NCBI GenBank assembly: GCA_031769625.1
Contig: JAUIMM010000169.1
Coordinates: 10,660,001-10,724,000 of the forward strand
From: Taudactylus pleione
Taxonomy: Eukaryota > Chordata > Amphibia > Anura > Myobatrachidae
DNA length: 64,000 nucleotides
Reading direction: 5' to 3'
Of this stretch, positions 22,298 through 32,390 are shown one piece after another. How positions within the stretch are numbered: position 1 is the stretch's first letter; the number at the start of each line of letters is the position of its first letter. A program made the translations under genes and the position numbers. The notes beneath the pieces were generated by a model. That model was not told the origin of the DNA. It was given only the letters and a program-made list of their open reading frames with translations, and ran no database searches.

Positions 22298-23975
22298 TTA
22301 TGTTGTATAAACAGGACATGCACACTTTAACAAATCAATCATTTCAGCGCCAGGGTCTGCCACACAACTGTGGCTGAAATGATTGGTTCGTTTGGGCCCC
22401 CACAAAACAAGCTGGCAATTAATGTGTCCCTGCACAAACTGGCTCTCCGGAGGCAAGATGTCATCCTCATCCTCCTCATCCACCGATTCCTCACCCTCTT
22501 CAGTGTGTACATCCTCATCCTCACAAAGTATTAACTCGTCCCCACTTGAATCTACCACCACAGGTCCCTCTGTACCTTCTGGAGGCTGGTCTCCCTGGAA
22601 GAGCTGATAATTCATTTTGATGAACATCATCTTCTCCACATTCTGTGGAAGCAACCTCCTACGCCTTTCGCTGACAAGGTTCCCGGCTGCACTAAACACT
22701 CTTTCGGAGTACACACTGGAGGGGGGGCAACTCAGGTAAAATAGAGCCAGCTTGTACAGGGGCCTCCAAATTGCCTCTTTTTCCTGCCAGTACAGGTATG
22801 GACTGTCTGACATGCCTACTTGGATGCTGTCACCGATGTAATCCTCCACCATTCTGTCAATGGTGACAGTATCATTTGCAGTGACAGTAGACATGTCAGA
22901 AATTGTTGCCAGGTCCTTCAGTCCGGACCAGATGTCCAAACTTGGTCCTGCCTGCCCTGCATCACCGCCAGCGGGTTGCTTAGGATACCTAAGTTTTTTC
23001 CTGGCAGCCCCAGTTGCGGGAGAAAATGAAGAAGGAGCCGTTGACGTGTCACGTTCCGCTTCAGCTGACAGTGTGTTCACCAGCAGGTCTTTGCACCTCT
23101 GCAGGCTTGTGTCGGCCGGAAAGAGAGACACCACATAGGCTTTAAACCTAGGATCAAGCACGGTGGCCAAAATGTAGTGGTCTGATTTCAACAGATTGAC
23201 CACCCTGGAATCCTGGCAAAGCGAATGAAGGGCTTCATCCACAAGTCCCACATGCCGAGCGGAATCGCTCCGTCTTAGCTCCTCCTTCACTTTCTCCAGC
23301 TGCTTCTGCAAAAGCCTGATGAGGGGAATGACCTGACTCAAGCTGGCTGTGTCTGAACTGACTTCACGTGTGGCAAGTTCGAAGGGCTGGAGAACCTTGC
23401 ACAACACGGAAATCATTCTCCACTGCGCTTGAGTCAGGTGCATACCCCCTCCTTTGCCTATGTCATAGGTGGATGTATAGGCTTGTATGGCCTTTTGCTG
23501 CTCCTCCATCCTCTGAAGCATATAGAGGGTTGAGTTCCACCGCGTCACAACCTCTTGCTTCAGGTGATGGCGGGGCAGGTTCAAGAGTGTTTGCTGGTGC
23601 TCCAGTCTTCGGCACGCAGTCGCTGAATGGCGAAAGTGGCCAGAAATTTTTCGGGCCACCCAAAGCGTCTCCTGCACGCCCCTGTCGCTTTTCAGAAAAT
23701 TCTGCACCACCAAGTTTATTGTGTGAGCAAAACATGGGACGTGCTGGAATTTGCCCAGATGTAATGCCCGCACAATATTGGTGGCGTTGTCAGATATCAC
23801 AAATCCCCAGGAGAGTCTAAGTGGGGTAAGCCACTGGGCGATGATTTCCCTCAGTTTCTCTAAGAGGTTGTCGGCGGTGTGCCTCTTACTGAAACCGGTG
23901 ATACACAGCGTAGCCGCCTTGTAACGAGCTGGCGTTTCTGAGATACTGCTACTGGTGACGCTGCTGCTGTTGCTG
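22298..23975 (-). pseudogene. hAT transposase, catalytic and dimerisation part (copy 2)
   Basis: In this frame the product reads from a SETPARYKAATLC segment through GFVISDNATNIVRAL, HVPCFAHTINLVVQ, SERVFSAAGNLVSERRRR and an acidic tail. These are hallmarks of hAT/ZBED transposases: the FAHTINLVV motif in the RNase H-like core and the C-terminal dimerisation region. The upstream N-terminal part lies in another frame, so a one-base-type shift separates them between about 23930 and 24000. The usual TAG after DDILPP is GAG here, so the frame runs on about 40 residues to 22298. An ATG-initiated frame starts at 23800, inside the domain. Confidence 0.85.
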
Positions 23976-25557
23976 CGTAAGGTGATACATCTACCCAGTG
24001 GGCTGTCACAGTCATATAGTCCTTAGTCTGCCCTGTTCCACTTGTCCACATGTCCGTGGTTAAGTGGACATTGTGTACAACGGCATTTTTCAGGACACTG
24101 AGGACACTTTTTCTGACGTTTCTGTACAGTCTCGGTATCGCCTGCCTAGTGAAGTGGAATCTAGACGGGATTTGGAACCGGGGACACACTACCTCCATCA
24201 ATTGTCTAAATCCCACAGCACTAATGGCGGATACCGGACGCACGTCTAACACCAACATAGCAGTCAAGGCCTCAGTTATACGTTTTGCTTCAGGATGACT
24301 GCTGTCGTACTTCATCCTCCTCGCTAAGGACTGTTGGAGGGTCAATTGTTTAGTAAAAGTAGTGGTGTTCCTACTTCCTCTCTGGGATGATGAACGACTC
24401 CCAGCAGCAGCAACAGCAGCAGCGGCAGCAGTAGGCGTAGCAATGCAGGATCCTCCAGAGGAATCCCGGATAGGAGAGTCAGTCATGCCAGTGACATGGC
24501 CTGCAGGACTACTTCCGATCCTGACTATGGAGGAAATTGACGAGGAGGGAGTTGACGGTGTGGTTTGCAGGCGCTTGGATACAACAGGACAACGGGATTT
24601 AGGTGTCCCTGGACTGCTTACGGTCTTAGCCAAAGTTTCTGAACTTGACAGTAACTTTTTATGAACGCGCTGCAGGTGCCGTATAAGGGAGGATGTTCCT
24701 AGGTGGTTGACGTCCCTACCCCTACTTATTTCACCTTTACATATGGTACATATGGCAAGACAGTTGATGTCCGGATTTGGATAGAAATATTGCCAGACCA
24801 AAGAGGTGGAATGTTTGGTCTTCTGCCCAGGCATGACCGTGATGGGCTTTTTCATCCCACGGACAACAACTGTCTCCCCCGGAGCCTGATTTAAACAAAC
24901 CACATCACCATCAGAATCCTCCTCGCCAACTTCCTCCTCAGCGCCAGCTACACCAGTATCCTCATCTTGTTGTACTTCAACAGTGACATCTTCAATTTGC
25001 ATATCAGCAAGTGGACTGTGGGTGCTCCTTTCAGCACTTGCAGGGGGCGTGCAAATGGTGGAAAGAGCCACCTCTTCCCGTCCAGTGCTGGGAAGGTCAG
25101 GCATCGCAACCACCACCACACTTGGACTCTCCTTGGGGATTTGTGATATCTTCTTAGAAAGCACAGTTCTTCGCTGTGCTTTTGCCAGCTTAACTCTTTT
25201 GATTTTTTTAGTGGGAGGAGGGCTTCCATCGTCATGTGAAGCTGAACCACTAGTCATGAACATACTAGGGATCGACCTTAGCCGTTCCTTGCCACTCCGT
25301 GTCGTAAATGGCATATTGGCAAGTTTACGTTTCTCTTCAGCTGATTTAAATGTCTTTTTCAAGGTCATTTTCCTGAACTTTGCCATTTGGGATTGTATGT
25401 GCCCTCTACTATGACATTGGGCATCGGCCTTGGCAGACGACGTTGATGGCATGTTATCGTCTATGTCATGACTAGTGGCAGCAGCTTCAGCACTAGGAGG
25501 AAGTGGTTCTTGATCTTTCTCTATTTTATTTTTATCGGAGAAAGTTTGGTCCTCCAT
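23860..25557 (-). CDS. hAT transposase, N-terminal part with BED zinc finger (copy 2)
   Basis: 565 codons beginning MEDQTFSDKNK. Residues 252-301 form a BED finger with C270, C273, H294 and H299, which in ZBED-type hAT transposases binds element DNA. Before it is a basic segment (TKKIKRVKLAKAQRR, about 116-130) and an acidic stretch (about 186-220). After it comes QQSLARRMKYDSSHPEAK and the start of the RNase H-like core (TTDMWTS). The true frame is lost near a GCA-rich stretch about 60 codons before the stop, so the last part is out-of-frame sequence. The short A-rich region before the ATG joins the 160-bp array. Confidence 0.85.
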   Translation of the reverse strand: MEDQTFSDKNKIEKDQEPLPPSAEAAATSHDIDDNMPSTSSAKADAQCHSRGHIQSQMAKFRKMTLKKTFKSAEEKRKLANMPFTTRSGKERLRSIPSMFMTSGSASHDDGSPPPTKKIKRVKLAKAQRRTVLSKKISQIPKESPSVVVVAMPDLPSTGREEVALSTICTPPASAERSTHSPLADMQIEDVTVEVQQDEDTGVAGAEEEVGEEDSDGDVVCLNQAPGETVVVRGMKKPITVMPGQKTKHSTSLVWQYFYPNPDINCLAICTICKGEISRGRDVNHLGTSSLIRHLQRVHKKLLSSSETLAKTVSSPGTPKSRCPVVSKRLQTTPSTPSSSISSIVRIGSSPAGHVTGMTDSPIRDSSGGSCIATPTAAAAAVAAAGSRSSSQRGSRNTTTFTKQLTLQQSLARRMKYDSSHPEAKRITEALTAMLVLDVRPVSAISAVGFRQLMEVVCPRFQIPSRFHFTRQAIPRLYRNVRKSVLSVLKNAVVHNVHLTTDMWTSGTGQTKDYMTVTAHWVDVSPYAATAAASPVAVSQKRQLVTRRLRCVSPVSVRGTPPTTS

Positions 25558-25598
25558 TTATGTTATATCGATTTGATATATACGTGCGGCTAAACACA

Positions 25599-26240
25599 GA
25601 AAATAATTTTTTTTTTGGTTTGGACTGGAGTGTACTTTCGGGGGTTACAGCACCCTTAACGGTCAAGCCAGCCGGCCCTTTACTTATGACACAGGCGCAC
25701 GCTTGGCACTACTTTGTTGATGCACGTGCGGCTACTGCGCACACAATTCACAAACACAGAAAATAATTTTTTTTTTGGTTTGGACTGGAGTGTACTTTCG
25801 GGGGTTACAGCACCCTTAACGGTCAAGCCAGCCAGCCCTTTACTTATGACACAGGCGCACGCTTGGCACTACTTTGTTGATGCACGTGCGGCTACTGCAC
25901 ACACAATTCACAAACACAGAAAATAATTTTTTTCTTGGTTTGGACTGGAGTGTACTTTCAGGGGTTACAGCACCCTTAACGGTCAAGCCAGCCGGCCCTT
26001 TACTTATGACACAGGTGCACGCTTGGCACTACTTTGTTGATGCACGTGCGGCTACTGCGCACACAATTCACAAACACAGAAAATAATTTTTTTTTTGGTT
26101 TGGACTGGAGTGTACTTTCGGGGGTTACAGCACCCTTTAACGGTCAAGCCAGCCGGCCCTTTACTTATGACACAGGCGCACGCTTGGCACTACTTTGTTG
26201 ATGCACGTGCGGCTACTGCGCACACAATTCACAAACACAG
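25599..26240. repeat. Tandem array of 160-bp units (copy 2)
   Basis: Four units starting near 25599, 25759, 25920 and 26079. Each has GGTTTGGACTGGAGTGTACT, CAGCACCCTTAACGGTCAAG and TGTTGATGCACGTGCGGC. It is homologous to the outer array of copy 1. Frames such as VKPAGPLLMTQAHAWHYF repeat and are artefacts. Confidence 0.9.
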
Positions 26241-26593
26241 AAAATATATTATTTTTTTAGCACTTGGGGGGAGCACCCCTGATGGACAGAGCACCCCCTG
26301 GACAACACTACAGCACTCCTTTAGGACTGGGACACTGCACAGGACTTTGGAGTGGACACAGCCCCTATGGAGAACTGACTGCACAACACAGTCCAGCCAG
26401 CCCCTATGGACTTTGAAGTAGTGGACACAGCCCCTATTAACAACAGCAGCACAGCACAACACAGCCAGCCCCTATGGACTTTGAAGTAGTGGACAACAGC
26501 AGCACTACACTACACTACACTACACAGCCCTAACTCCCACCCTCCCTCTTCACTGTCCACAGCCGAGTGAGAAAATGGCGCCGACGCGGGTAC

Positions 26594-26601
26594 CTTATAT
26601 A
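26594..26601 (-). promoter_or_regulatory. TATA box of hAT copy 2
   Basis: The minus strand TATATAAG is followed by GGCGCCATTTTC (about 26570-26582), a probable YY1-type initiator element. It lies upstream of the array and transposase on the coding strand. Conserved in the other copies. Confidence 0.5.
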
Positions 26602-26769
26602 GGATCCAAAACCCGCGAGACTCGGAAGGCGGGATGATGACGTTTTGCCTCGATTTCAGATCCGAGTCAGGCGGGAAAAGTCGAGCCTGACTCGGATCGG
26701 ACTCGGATCGGGGGGGCTCGGGGGGGTTCGGATTTCAGAAATCCGAACCCGCTCACCCCTACTTAGAAT

Positions 26770-27189
26770 ACCCATCTGATATTTATCTGTGTGGTATATC
26801 CCATAAGACGGTTTTTGGAGGTGCTGTGGAAATATTAAGAACTACCAGGATGTATGTATGAGGGACCACAGCATGTATTCCAGATATCTGCTGCAATCCC
26901 CTAGTCTTCACGTTTGGGCAGGCAGGGGCCCTTTCAGAAAGGGACACTTCAGCACGAAACCAAGAAGGGGCATAGTCACTCAGAAAAGAGGGTGTGTCCT
27001 TGAGAGTGCCCCCTTTTCATCACTGTAGGGGGCGTGGCCAGCACTCACGGAGATGCTGGGCTGCCCCCAAGCTCTCCCTGCAGTGTGAGTAGATGTCGTG
27101 CCATGCCGGACACTACAGTCCACGGGTGGGGATGATGGCCATATTAGCTATTCACTGTATAGTGTCCCTTATTCACATTACACCACAGT
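26770..27189. other. No gene recognised
   Basis: Intergenic sequence with a GC-rich stretch (GGGGGCGTGGCCAGCACTC) near 27028. No repeat unit resolved. Confidence 0.45.
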
Positions 27190-27500
27190 AATGCCCCTTA
27201 TAAACACATTATGCCACGCAGTAATGCCCGGCCTTTACACATTATGCCATGCAGTAATGCCCAGCCTTTACACATTATGCCATGCAGTAATACAGAGCAT
27301 TTACACATTATGCCATGCAGTAATGCCCAGCATTTACACGCAGTAATGCCCAGTCTTTACACATTATGCCACACAGTAATACCCAGCCTTTACACATTAT
27401 ACCATGCAGTAATGCCCTTTACACATTATGGCACGCAGTAATGCCCTTTACACATTATGGCATGCAGTAATTCCCTTTACACATTATGGCACGCAGTAAA
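27190..27500 (+). repeat. Short tandem repeat, ACACATTATGCCATGCAGTA type
   Basis: About nine copies of TTTACACATTATGCCATGCA GTAATGCCCAGCC-like units, mostly 25-36 bp long and imperfect. Spacing varies and units are contiguous, so this is a minisatellite and not a CRISPR. Confidence 0.85.
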
Positions 27501-27689
27501 AATAGATTCCAGCAGATAAAAAACTCTCCATATAATTGCAAGCGTGACTCCAGGATCAAAGGGCACAACAGAATAATCTTGCATGCATGAAATCCCCAGC
27601 AGCCAGTAATAGTATAAGCAATATCGGTTAGGTGTCAAGCAGCTAGCTGATCTGAATAGTCAGTGTTAATAGTGCTGTGCATTACCGTT

Positions 27690-27860
27690 ATCTTTCCTGT
27701 AATGGCGTCTGGAGCAGGGGGAAACCCTTGTTGCCGCTGCTGATAGTAAGCTGCATCTGGAGCCAGGGAAACCCCTTCTTGCTGCTGCTGACAGTAAGCG
27801 GCATCTGGAGCTGGGGGGGAACCCCTTCTTGCCGCTGCTGAACGTGGAAGCCTTCAAAGA
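27690..27860. repeat. Three-copy tandem repeat of about 58 bp
   Basis: Units contain GGAGCAGGGGGAAACCC or variants followed by TTGCCGCTGCTGA. A minus-strand frame of 156 codons across this region reads repeats of FPGSRCSLLSAAA and is judged non-coding. Confidence 0.7.
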
Positions 27861-28020
27861 TAGCACCACCATCATTAAAACCTTGCGCTGGCCGCGAGCC
27901 AATCGGAGCTCACGGCCCGGCATCCTCTGCTGATTGGCTGCCGGACCGCGCGTTCCTATTGGCTCACGACCAGCGCCTATCTCAATAACAGCATTGCGTC
28001 TTTCTCTGCATGACGGCCGG

Positions 28021-28100
28021 GTCCCAGGGACATGCTGTGCTGCAGCCAATCCCTGACAGGCTGTCAGGGATTGGCCGCAGCACAGCACGTCCCCGGGGAC
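28021..28100. repeat. GC-rich near-perfect palindrome
   Basis: Arms of about 39 bp: GTCCCAGGGACATGCTGTGC onwards and its complement, meeting at CTGACAGGCTGTCAG. Each arm carries an ATTGG box. It is probably the core of a MITE whose ends are not clear. Confidence 0.75.
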
Positions 28101-28517
28101 CCATCCACTTTTCAAAAGTGAGTCCCCAGTGCGCAATCCCGTGTAAAATATGCGCTATAGCGTGTATTTGCGATCACTGACTGCAAGGCATGCTCCAGCC
28201 AATCAGCAGAGAAGGGGGAGGAGAGTGTGCTTTCCCAATCTCCCCACTGATTCACTGCATTTTGTGTCATGTATGTGGATGTGACTCTTCAGTGTGTCAC
28301 GGAAACAGAAGTTTGAAAACCTCTTCTGTAGAGTGTTGCGGTAAACTACCATGTTCCATCTACCCAGTGACTGCAGTACATCAAATAGAAAGGTTGTTTT
28401 AATAGCCAGGGAGAGATGGCTATAAATAGTACATTACAAGGATTTTAGGATTCTGTAAAAGAAGATAGTCACACTCATTATTATTCTAAATTCCAAAATA
28501 CTTGCTGCGATGGAATT

Positions 28518-28800
28518 GGTATGAAATACCTCCCTCCCCCTAGCCTAACCCTAACCCTCCCGGGGGGGTGCCTAACCCTAAGTCCCCCCTGGGAGCCCTA
28601 AACCTAACCCTCCCCCCCCCGCGACTGTCCGCTCGCGGCGCCCGGCATCACTACGATTGGGATGCCGGGCGCCGGTCTCCCAGCGTCGGGGAAATGCCGG
28701 GCGTCTACATCTAGACGCCCGGCATTTCACCCTTGCCGGGATATGACAGTCGGGAAACCGGCTGCCGGTATTTAGGCAGTCGGCTTCCCGATTGCATACC
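28518..28800. mobile_element. GC-rich MITE with CCCTAACCCTAA stretch
   Basis: It starts GGTATGAAATACC and ends GATTGCATACC, inverted termini. A degenerate CCTAACCCTAACCC tandem (28540-28615) is followed by two strong hairpins (GGCGCCCGGCAT and GGGCGTCTACATCTAGACGC). Same family as 20455-20841. Confidence 0.65.
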
Positions 28801-28989
28801 GTCCCGATATATCAGGAAGAGCCTTAAGCTGTTTCTGAAATGCAGCAAGGCTTAAATAGTTTATGTAATTATTTTGCTACTACATAATAACAGGAACCCG
28901 ATGGGCACTGAAACTGGTGAGTTTGATGATATCACAAATGACTCTAGAGGCCTGGCCTCCCTAGTGACCAGAACCTGGTCAGGCTGCGG

Positions 28990-29215
28990 TAAGTTTCAGC
29001 TTCCGCAGTCTGGCCAAGGGAGCAGCCACTGCAACCAATGGTTGCGATGGTGATCCCAGGCTGTGACCTCGGTCGCAGCGATGGGATCGCTGATGCAGCA
29101 AGGAGATGTGTGTTTCCAACAGACACCTCTTGCTGCATCAGCATTTTAGATGGAAAAAAATCACAGCTGTTTGTGTGCGGCTCTGCAATTCCGTCCATCT
29201 CAAATTCAGGCCTTA
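28990..29215. mobile_element. Harbinger-type MITE fragment
   Basis: Ends in GCAATTCCGTCCATCTCAAATTCAGGCC, the inverse of the left end of the element at 11416. It contains palindromic GATGCAGCAAGGAG/ CTCTTGCTGCATC. The other end has decayed. Confidence 0.5.
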
Positions 29216-29790
29216 AGTGTGGTATTATTGTACATATACCATTAAAGTGATGCCGTAAGTTAAGCAAGGAGAAAGCCAGTAATAAGGTGTAGCCATCATT
29301 TTTCCCTAAGCTGGACATTCAAATGTGCAGAAGCAATTATAAAACACAACTTTTACTTGATAGAAGGAATTGATTACGTAACACTCACCCATACTATTGT
29401 AGATAATAAAGAACCAGAACTCATTATTAAGCAAACAGTACAGATTTATTTAATTTTTGTTGCCACGGGCTTCGCCATGATGAAATTGCTTCTGCCACCG
29501 TTTGTTTTATTTTAGTTGTTGCATTGCTTTACAGTGGCCCACGTGACCAGACGCTATACAGACTGGTGGCAGCAGCAGCACCTTTACCCACCACTCACAA
29601 CAATATCACCGTGTGCCCTGTGCACAGACTGCTATGTAGCCTGTCTTATTCTAGTGAACGCGGTAGCTTGACCAGGTGATCAGTTGATTAGATGAAAGTC
29701 AGCTAGATTAGGTGCTTGTTGACAGCTGACTCTGGAATACAATGCACTAGAAAGAACGGTTACCATGGGATACTGCCAGGTATAAGAATG
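29216..29790. other. No gene recognised
   Basis: AT-rich sequence without a coding signal. It may include the upstream part of the Penelope-like fragment that follows. Confidence 0.4.
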
Positions 29791-30240
29791 ACAAGTGGAG
29801 GATGCCAAGCCAGCCCTCTGACGAAGTCCTAGTGACGAAACGTGTAGGGGCGTGGTTTGGCGTAGAGACGAGGACTACTCGAACCTGCTGTTTGCCGGAG
29901 GTCTTTGGTTCATGCTGTATTACCTGCGCAGGATGAACCGCCAGTGTTGGTACGAGTGCATTTTGCAGTCAGATGTGAATGTAAAATAAAATGTATTTTA
30001 TCTTTTAATGCACCATGTGGCGCCCCATTTGTTTGCTTCATTTTTAAAAATTTGTGTGTCTGGCTGGAACAGGTTATTTCTGGGGAAGACGCCAACCTTT
30101 AACGTGGTCTGGATGCAGATGGATCATTAAATATTGATTTCTGGTGAAAGCCTCCATCTATATGAACTGACTGGACTCTTTTTATAAATGTATATGTGGA
30201 TCTATTTTTTTGATTAGCACACTATAGACTATATTATATC
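29791..30240 (+). mobile_element. Penelope-like fragment with hammerhead-like core (probable)
   Basis: A CTGACGA, stem and GAAACGTGTAGGG arrangement at 29818 is followed by an AT-rich tail with AAAATAAAATG and then a TA tract at 30242. This arrangement resembles the other Penelope-like pieces in the window. No coding sequence is present. Confidence 0.4.
29818..29847 (+). ncRNA. Hammerhead-ribozyme-like core
   Basis: CTGACGA (29818-29824), an extra A, a GTC/GAC stem (29826-29828 with 29834-29836) closed by CTAGT, then GAAA (29837-29840) and CGTGTAG. The core elements are in the right order and spacing. The unpaired A after CTGACGA is not canonical, so cleavage activity is uncertain. Confidence 0.4.
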
Positions 30241-30268
30241 CTTATATATATATATATATATATATATA

Positions 30269-30489
30269 CAGTCAGGTGCATAAATATTGGGACATTGACA
30301 GAATTTTCATATTTTGGCCTCTGTTCACCACCACGATGGCTTTGAAATGAAACAAACAAGATGTGCTTTAACTGCAGACTTTCAGATTTAATTTGAGGGT
30401 AATTACATCCAAATCGGGTGAACGGTGTAGGAATTACAACGGTTTCTATATGTGCCTCCCACTTTTTAAGGGGCCAAAAGTAATGGGAC
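30269..30489 (+). repeat. Left terminal inverted repeat of Tc1 copy A
   Basis: Starts CAGTCAGGTGCATAAATATT and ends GTAATGGGAC. Its complement is 31700-31920 with a few mismatches. Confidence 0.9.
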
Positions 30490-30628
30490 TATCAACTCAA
30501 AAGCTATTTCATGGACAGGTGTGGGCTATTCCCTCGTTATTTCATTATCAATTAAGCTGGTAAAAGGTCTGGAGTTGATTCTAGGTGTGACATTTGCATT
30601 TGGAATCAGTTGCTGTGATACTCTCAAT

Positions 30629-31666
30629 ATGAGATCCAAAGAGCTGTCACTATCAGTGAAGCAAGCCATCATTAGGCTGAAAAATCAAAACAAACCCATC
30701 AGAGAGATAGCAAAAACATTAGGTGTGGCCAAATCAACTGTTTGGAACATTCTTAAAAAGAAAGAATGCACCGGAGAGCTCAGCAACACCAAAAGACCCG
30801 GAAGACCACGGAAAACAACTGTGGTGGATGACAGAAGAATTATTTCCCTCATGAAGAAAAACCCCTTCACAACAGTTGGCCAAATCAAGAACACTCTCCA
30901 GGAGGTAGGTGTATATGTGTCAAAGTCAACAATCAAGAGAAGACTTCACAAGAGTGAATATAGAGGGTTCACCACAAGATGTAAACCATTGGTGAGCCTC
31001 AAAAACAAGAAGACCAGATTAGAGTTTGCCAACCAACATCTAAAAAAGCCATCAGAGTTCTGGAACAACATCCTATGGACAGATGAGACAAAGCTCAACT
31101 TGTACCAGAGTGATGGGAAGAGAAGAGTATGGAGAAGGAAAGGAACTGCTCATGATCCAAAACATACCACCTCATCAGTGAAGCATGGTGGTGGTAGTGT
31201 CATGGCGTGGGCATGTATGGCTGCCAATGGAACTGGTTCCCTTGTATTTATTGATGATGTGACTGCTGACAAAAGCAGCAGAATGAATTCTGAAGTGTTT
31301 CGGGCAATATTATATGCTCATATTCAATCAAATGCTTCAGAACTCATTGGACGGCGCTTCACAGTGCAGATGGACAATGACCCAAAGCATACTGCAAAAG
31401 CAACCAAAGAGTTTTTTAAGGCTAAAAAGTGGAATGTTATGCAATGGCCAAGTCAATCCCCTGACCTGAATCCGATTGAGCATGCATTTCACTTGATGAA
31501 GACAAAACTGAAGGAAAAATGCCCCAAGAAGAAGCAGGAACTGAAGACATTTGCAGTAGAGGCCTGGCAGAGCATCACCAGGGATGAAACCCAGCGTCTG
31601 GTGATGTCTATGCGTTCCAGACTTCAGGCTGTAATTGCCTGCAAAGGATTTGCAACAAAGTATTAA
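30629..31666 (+). CDS. Tc1-like DD34E transposase (intact)
   Basis: 345 residues from ATG at 30629; the open frame extends upstream to 30521, but homology begins at MRSKELSLSVKQ. Residues about 7-45 form the first helix-turn-helix (IREIAKTLGVAKSTVWNILK), a GRPR hook lies at 57-60, and a second HTH covers about 65-110. The catalytic triad is D152 (WTDETKLN), D249 (QMDNDPKH) and E284 (NPIEHAF), with exactly 34 residues between the last two. The glycine-rich KHGGGSVM box is present. No stop or frameshift occurs, and the length matches functional Tc1 transposases. It binds the inverted repeats and carries out cut-and-paste at TA. Confidence 0.95.
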   Translation: MRSKELSLSVKQAIIRLKNQNKPIREIAKTLGVAKSTVWNILKKKECTGELSNTKRPGRPRKTTVVDDRRIISLMKKNPFTTVGQIKNTLQEVGVYVSKSTIKRRLHKSEYRGFTTRCKPLVSLKNKKTRLEFANQHLKKPSEFWNNILWTDETKLNLYQSDGKRRVWRRKGTAHDPKHTTSSVKHGGGSVMAWACMAANGTGSLVFIDDVTADKSSRMNSEVFRAILYAHIQSNASELIGRRFTVQMDNDPKHTAKATKEFFKAKKWNVMQWPSQSPDLNPIEHAFHLMKTKLKEKCPKKKQELKTFAVEAWQSITRDETQRLVMSMRSRLQAVIACKGFATKY

Positions 31667-31699
31667 AAAGTGAAAGTTAGATTTAGGATTGTTTAGTTT

Positions 31700-31917
31700 G
31701 TCCCATTACATTTGGCCCCTTAAAAAGTGGGAGGCACATATAGAAACCGTTGTAATTCCTACACCGTTCACCTGATTTGGATGTAATTACCCTCAAATTA
31801 AATCTGAAAGTCTGCAGTTGAAGCACATCTTGTTTGTTTCATTTCAAAGCCATTGTGGTGGTGAATAGAGGCCAAAATATGAAAATTCTGTCAATGTCCC
31901 AATATTTATGCACCTGA

Positions 31918-31920
<3 letters not shown>
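31700..31920 (-). repeat. Right terminal inverted repeat of Tc1 copy A
   Basis: Ends CCCAATATTTATGCACCTGACTG-like, then TATA. Complement of 30269-30489. Confidence 0.9.
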
Positions 31921-31957
<37 letters not shown>

Positions 31958-31974
31958 TTATTTATTTATTTTTT

Positions 31975-32317
31975 TAGGGATGTGCGCCGACCCCCGTGTT
32001 TTGGTTTTGGTTTTGGATCTGTATCTCCTTCAAGGTTTTGGATCTGGATTTGGTTTTGCAAACCACCCTCAAGTGTTTTGGTTTTGGATCTGGATTTTTA
32101 AAATAAAAAATAGATAAAAAGTTTTAAAAACAGCTAAAATCATGTAATTTATGCAAACCAATATCCGATATTCAGATTTAAAATCCGAATTTTGAAGCGG
32201 CAAAAAGATCAGAACCACTACCTGGATCTCCTCAGAAGATTAGAACTGCGACTCGGCTTTACCCGGATTCATGAAATTCGGGTGGTTTCGGATTTCTGGA
32301 GAACCAAACTGCTCATC

Positions 32318-32322
<5 letters not shown>
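31975..32322. mobile_element. Short hAT-derived MITE
   Basis: It starts TAGGGATGTGCGCCGACCCC, has repeats of TTTTGGTTTTGGATCTGG, and ends GCTCATCTCTA. The termini and the TTTGGATCTGGATTTGG repeats match the start of the larger hAT elements, but it lacks any transposase. It lies between TA tracts, so the 8-bp duplication cannot be judged. Confidence 0.7.

Positions 32323-32390
<68 letters not shown>

Larger units (their letters stand above)
21817..26761 (-). mobile_element. hAT element with BED-finger transposase, copy 2 (nearly complete)
   Basis: A 4945-bp element starting TAGGGGTGTGCACCGGCC and ending CCCGCTCACCCCTA, with a perfect 8-bp duplication CTTAGAAT (21809-21816 and 26762-26769). 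The transposase runs on the minus strand from 25557 to about 22300, with one frameshift. Four 160-bp tandem units and a GC-rich promoter-like end lie upstream of it. This is the most complete member of its family in the window; the perfect duplication and few lesions suggest recent movement. Confidence 0.93.
30269..31920 (+). mobile_element. Complete Tc1-like transposon, copy A
   Basis: A 1652-bp element bounded by TA. It has 221-bp inverted terminal repeats (30269-30489 and 31700-31920) starting CAGTCAGGTGCATAAATATT. Both inner ends contain AAGGGGCCAAA(A)GTAATGGGAC-like sequence. It sits in a TA microsatellite, as the TA target would allow. The enclosed transposase is uninterrupted, so this copy may be competent. 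Confidence 0.95.

Noticed and set aside
23368..23820. 150-codon plus-strand frame
   Set aside because: It is antisense to the conserved hAT transposase core.
27190..27500. Possible CRISPR-like or SINE array
   Set aside because: Units of 25-36 bp vary in length, lack spacers and have no tRNA-like promoter boxes.
27666..28136. 156-codon minus-strand frame rich in Arg, Ser and Ala
   Set aside because: It runs through a three-copy tandem repeat and a palindrome and shows no recognisable domain.
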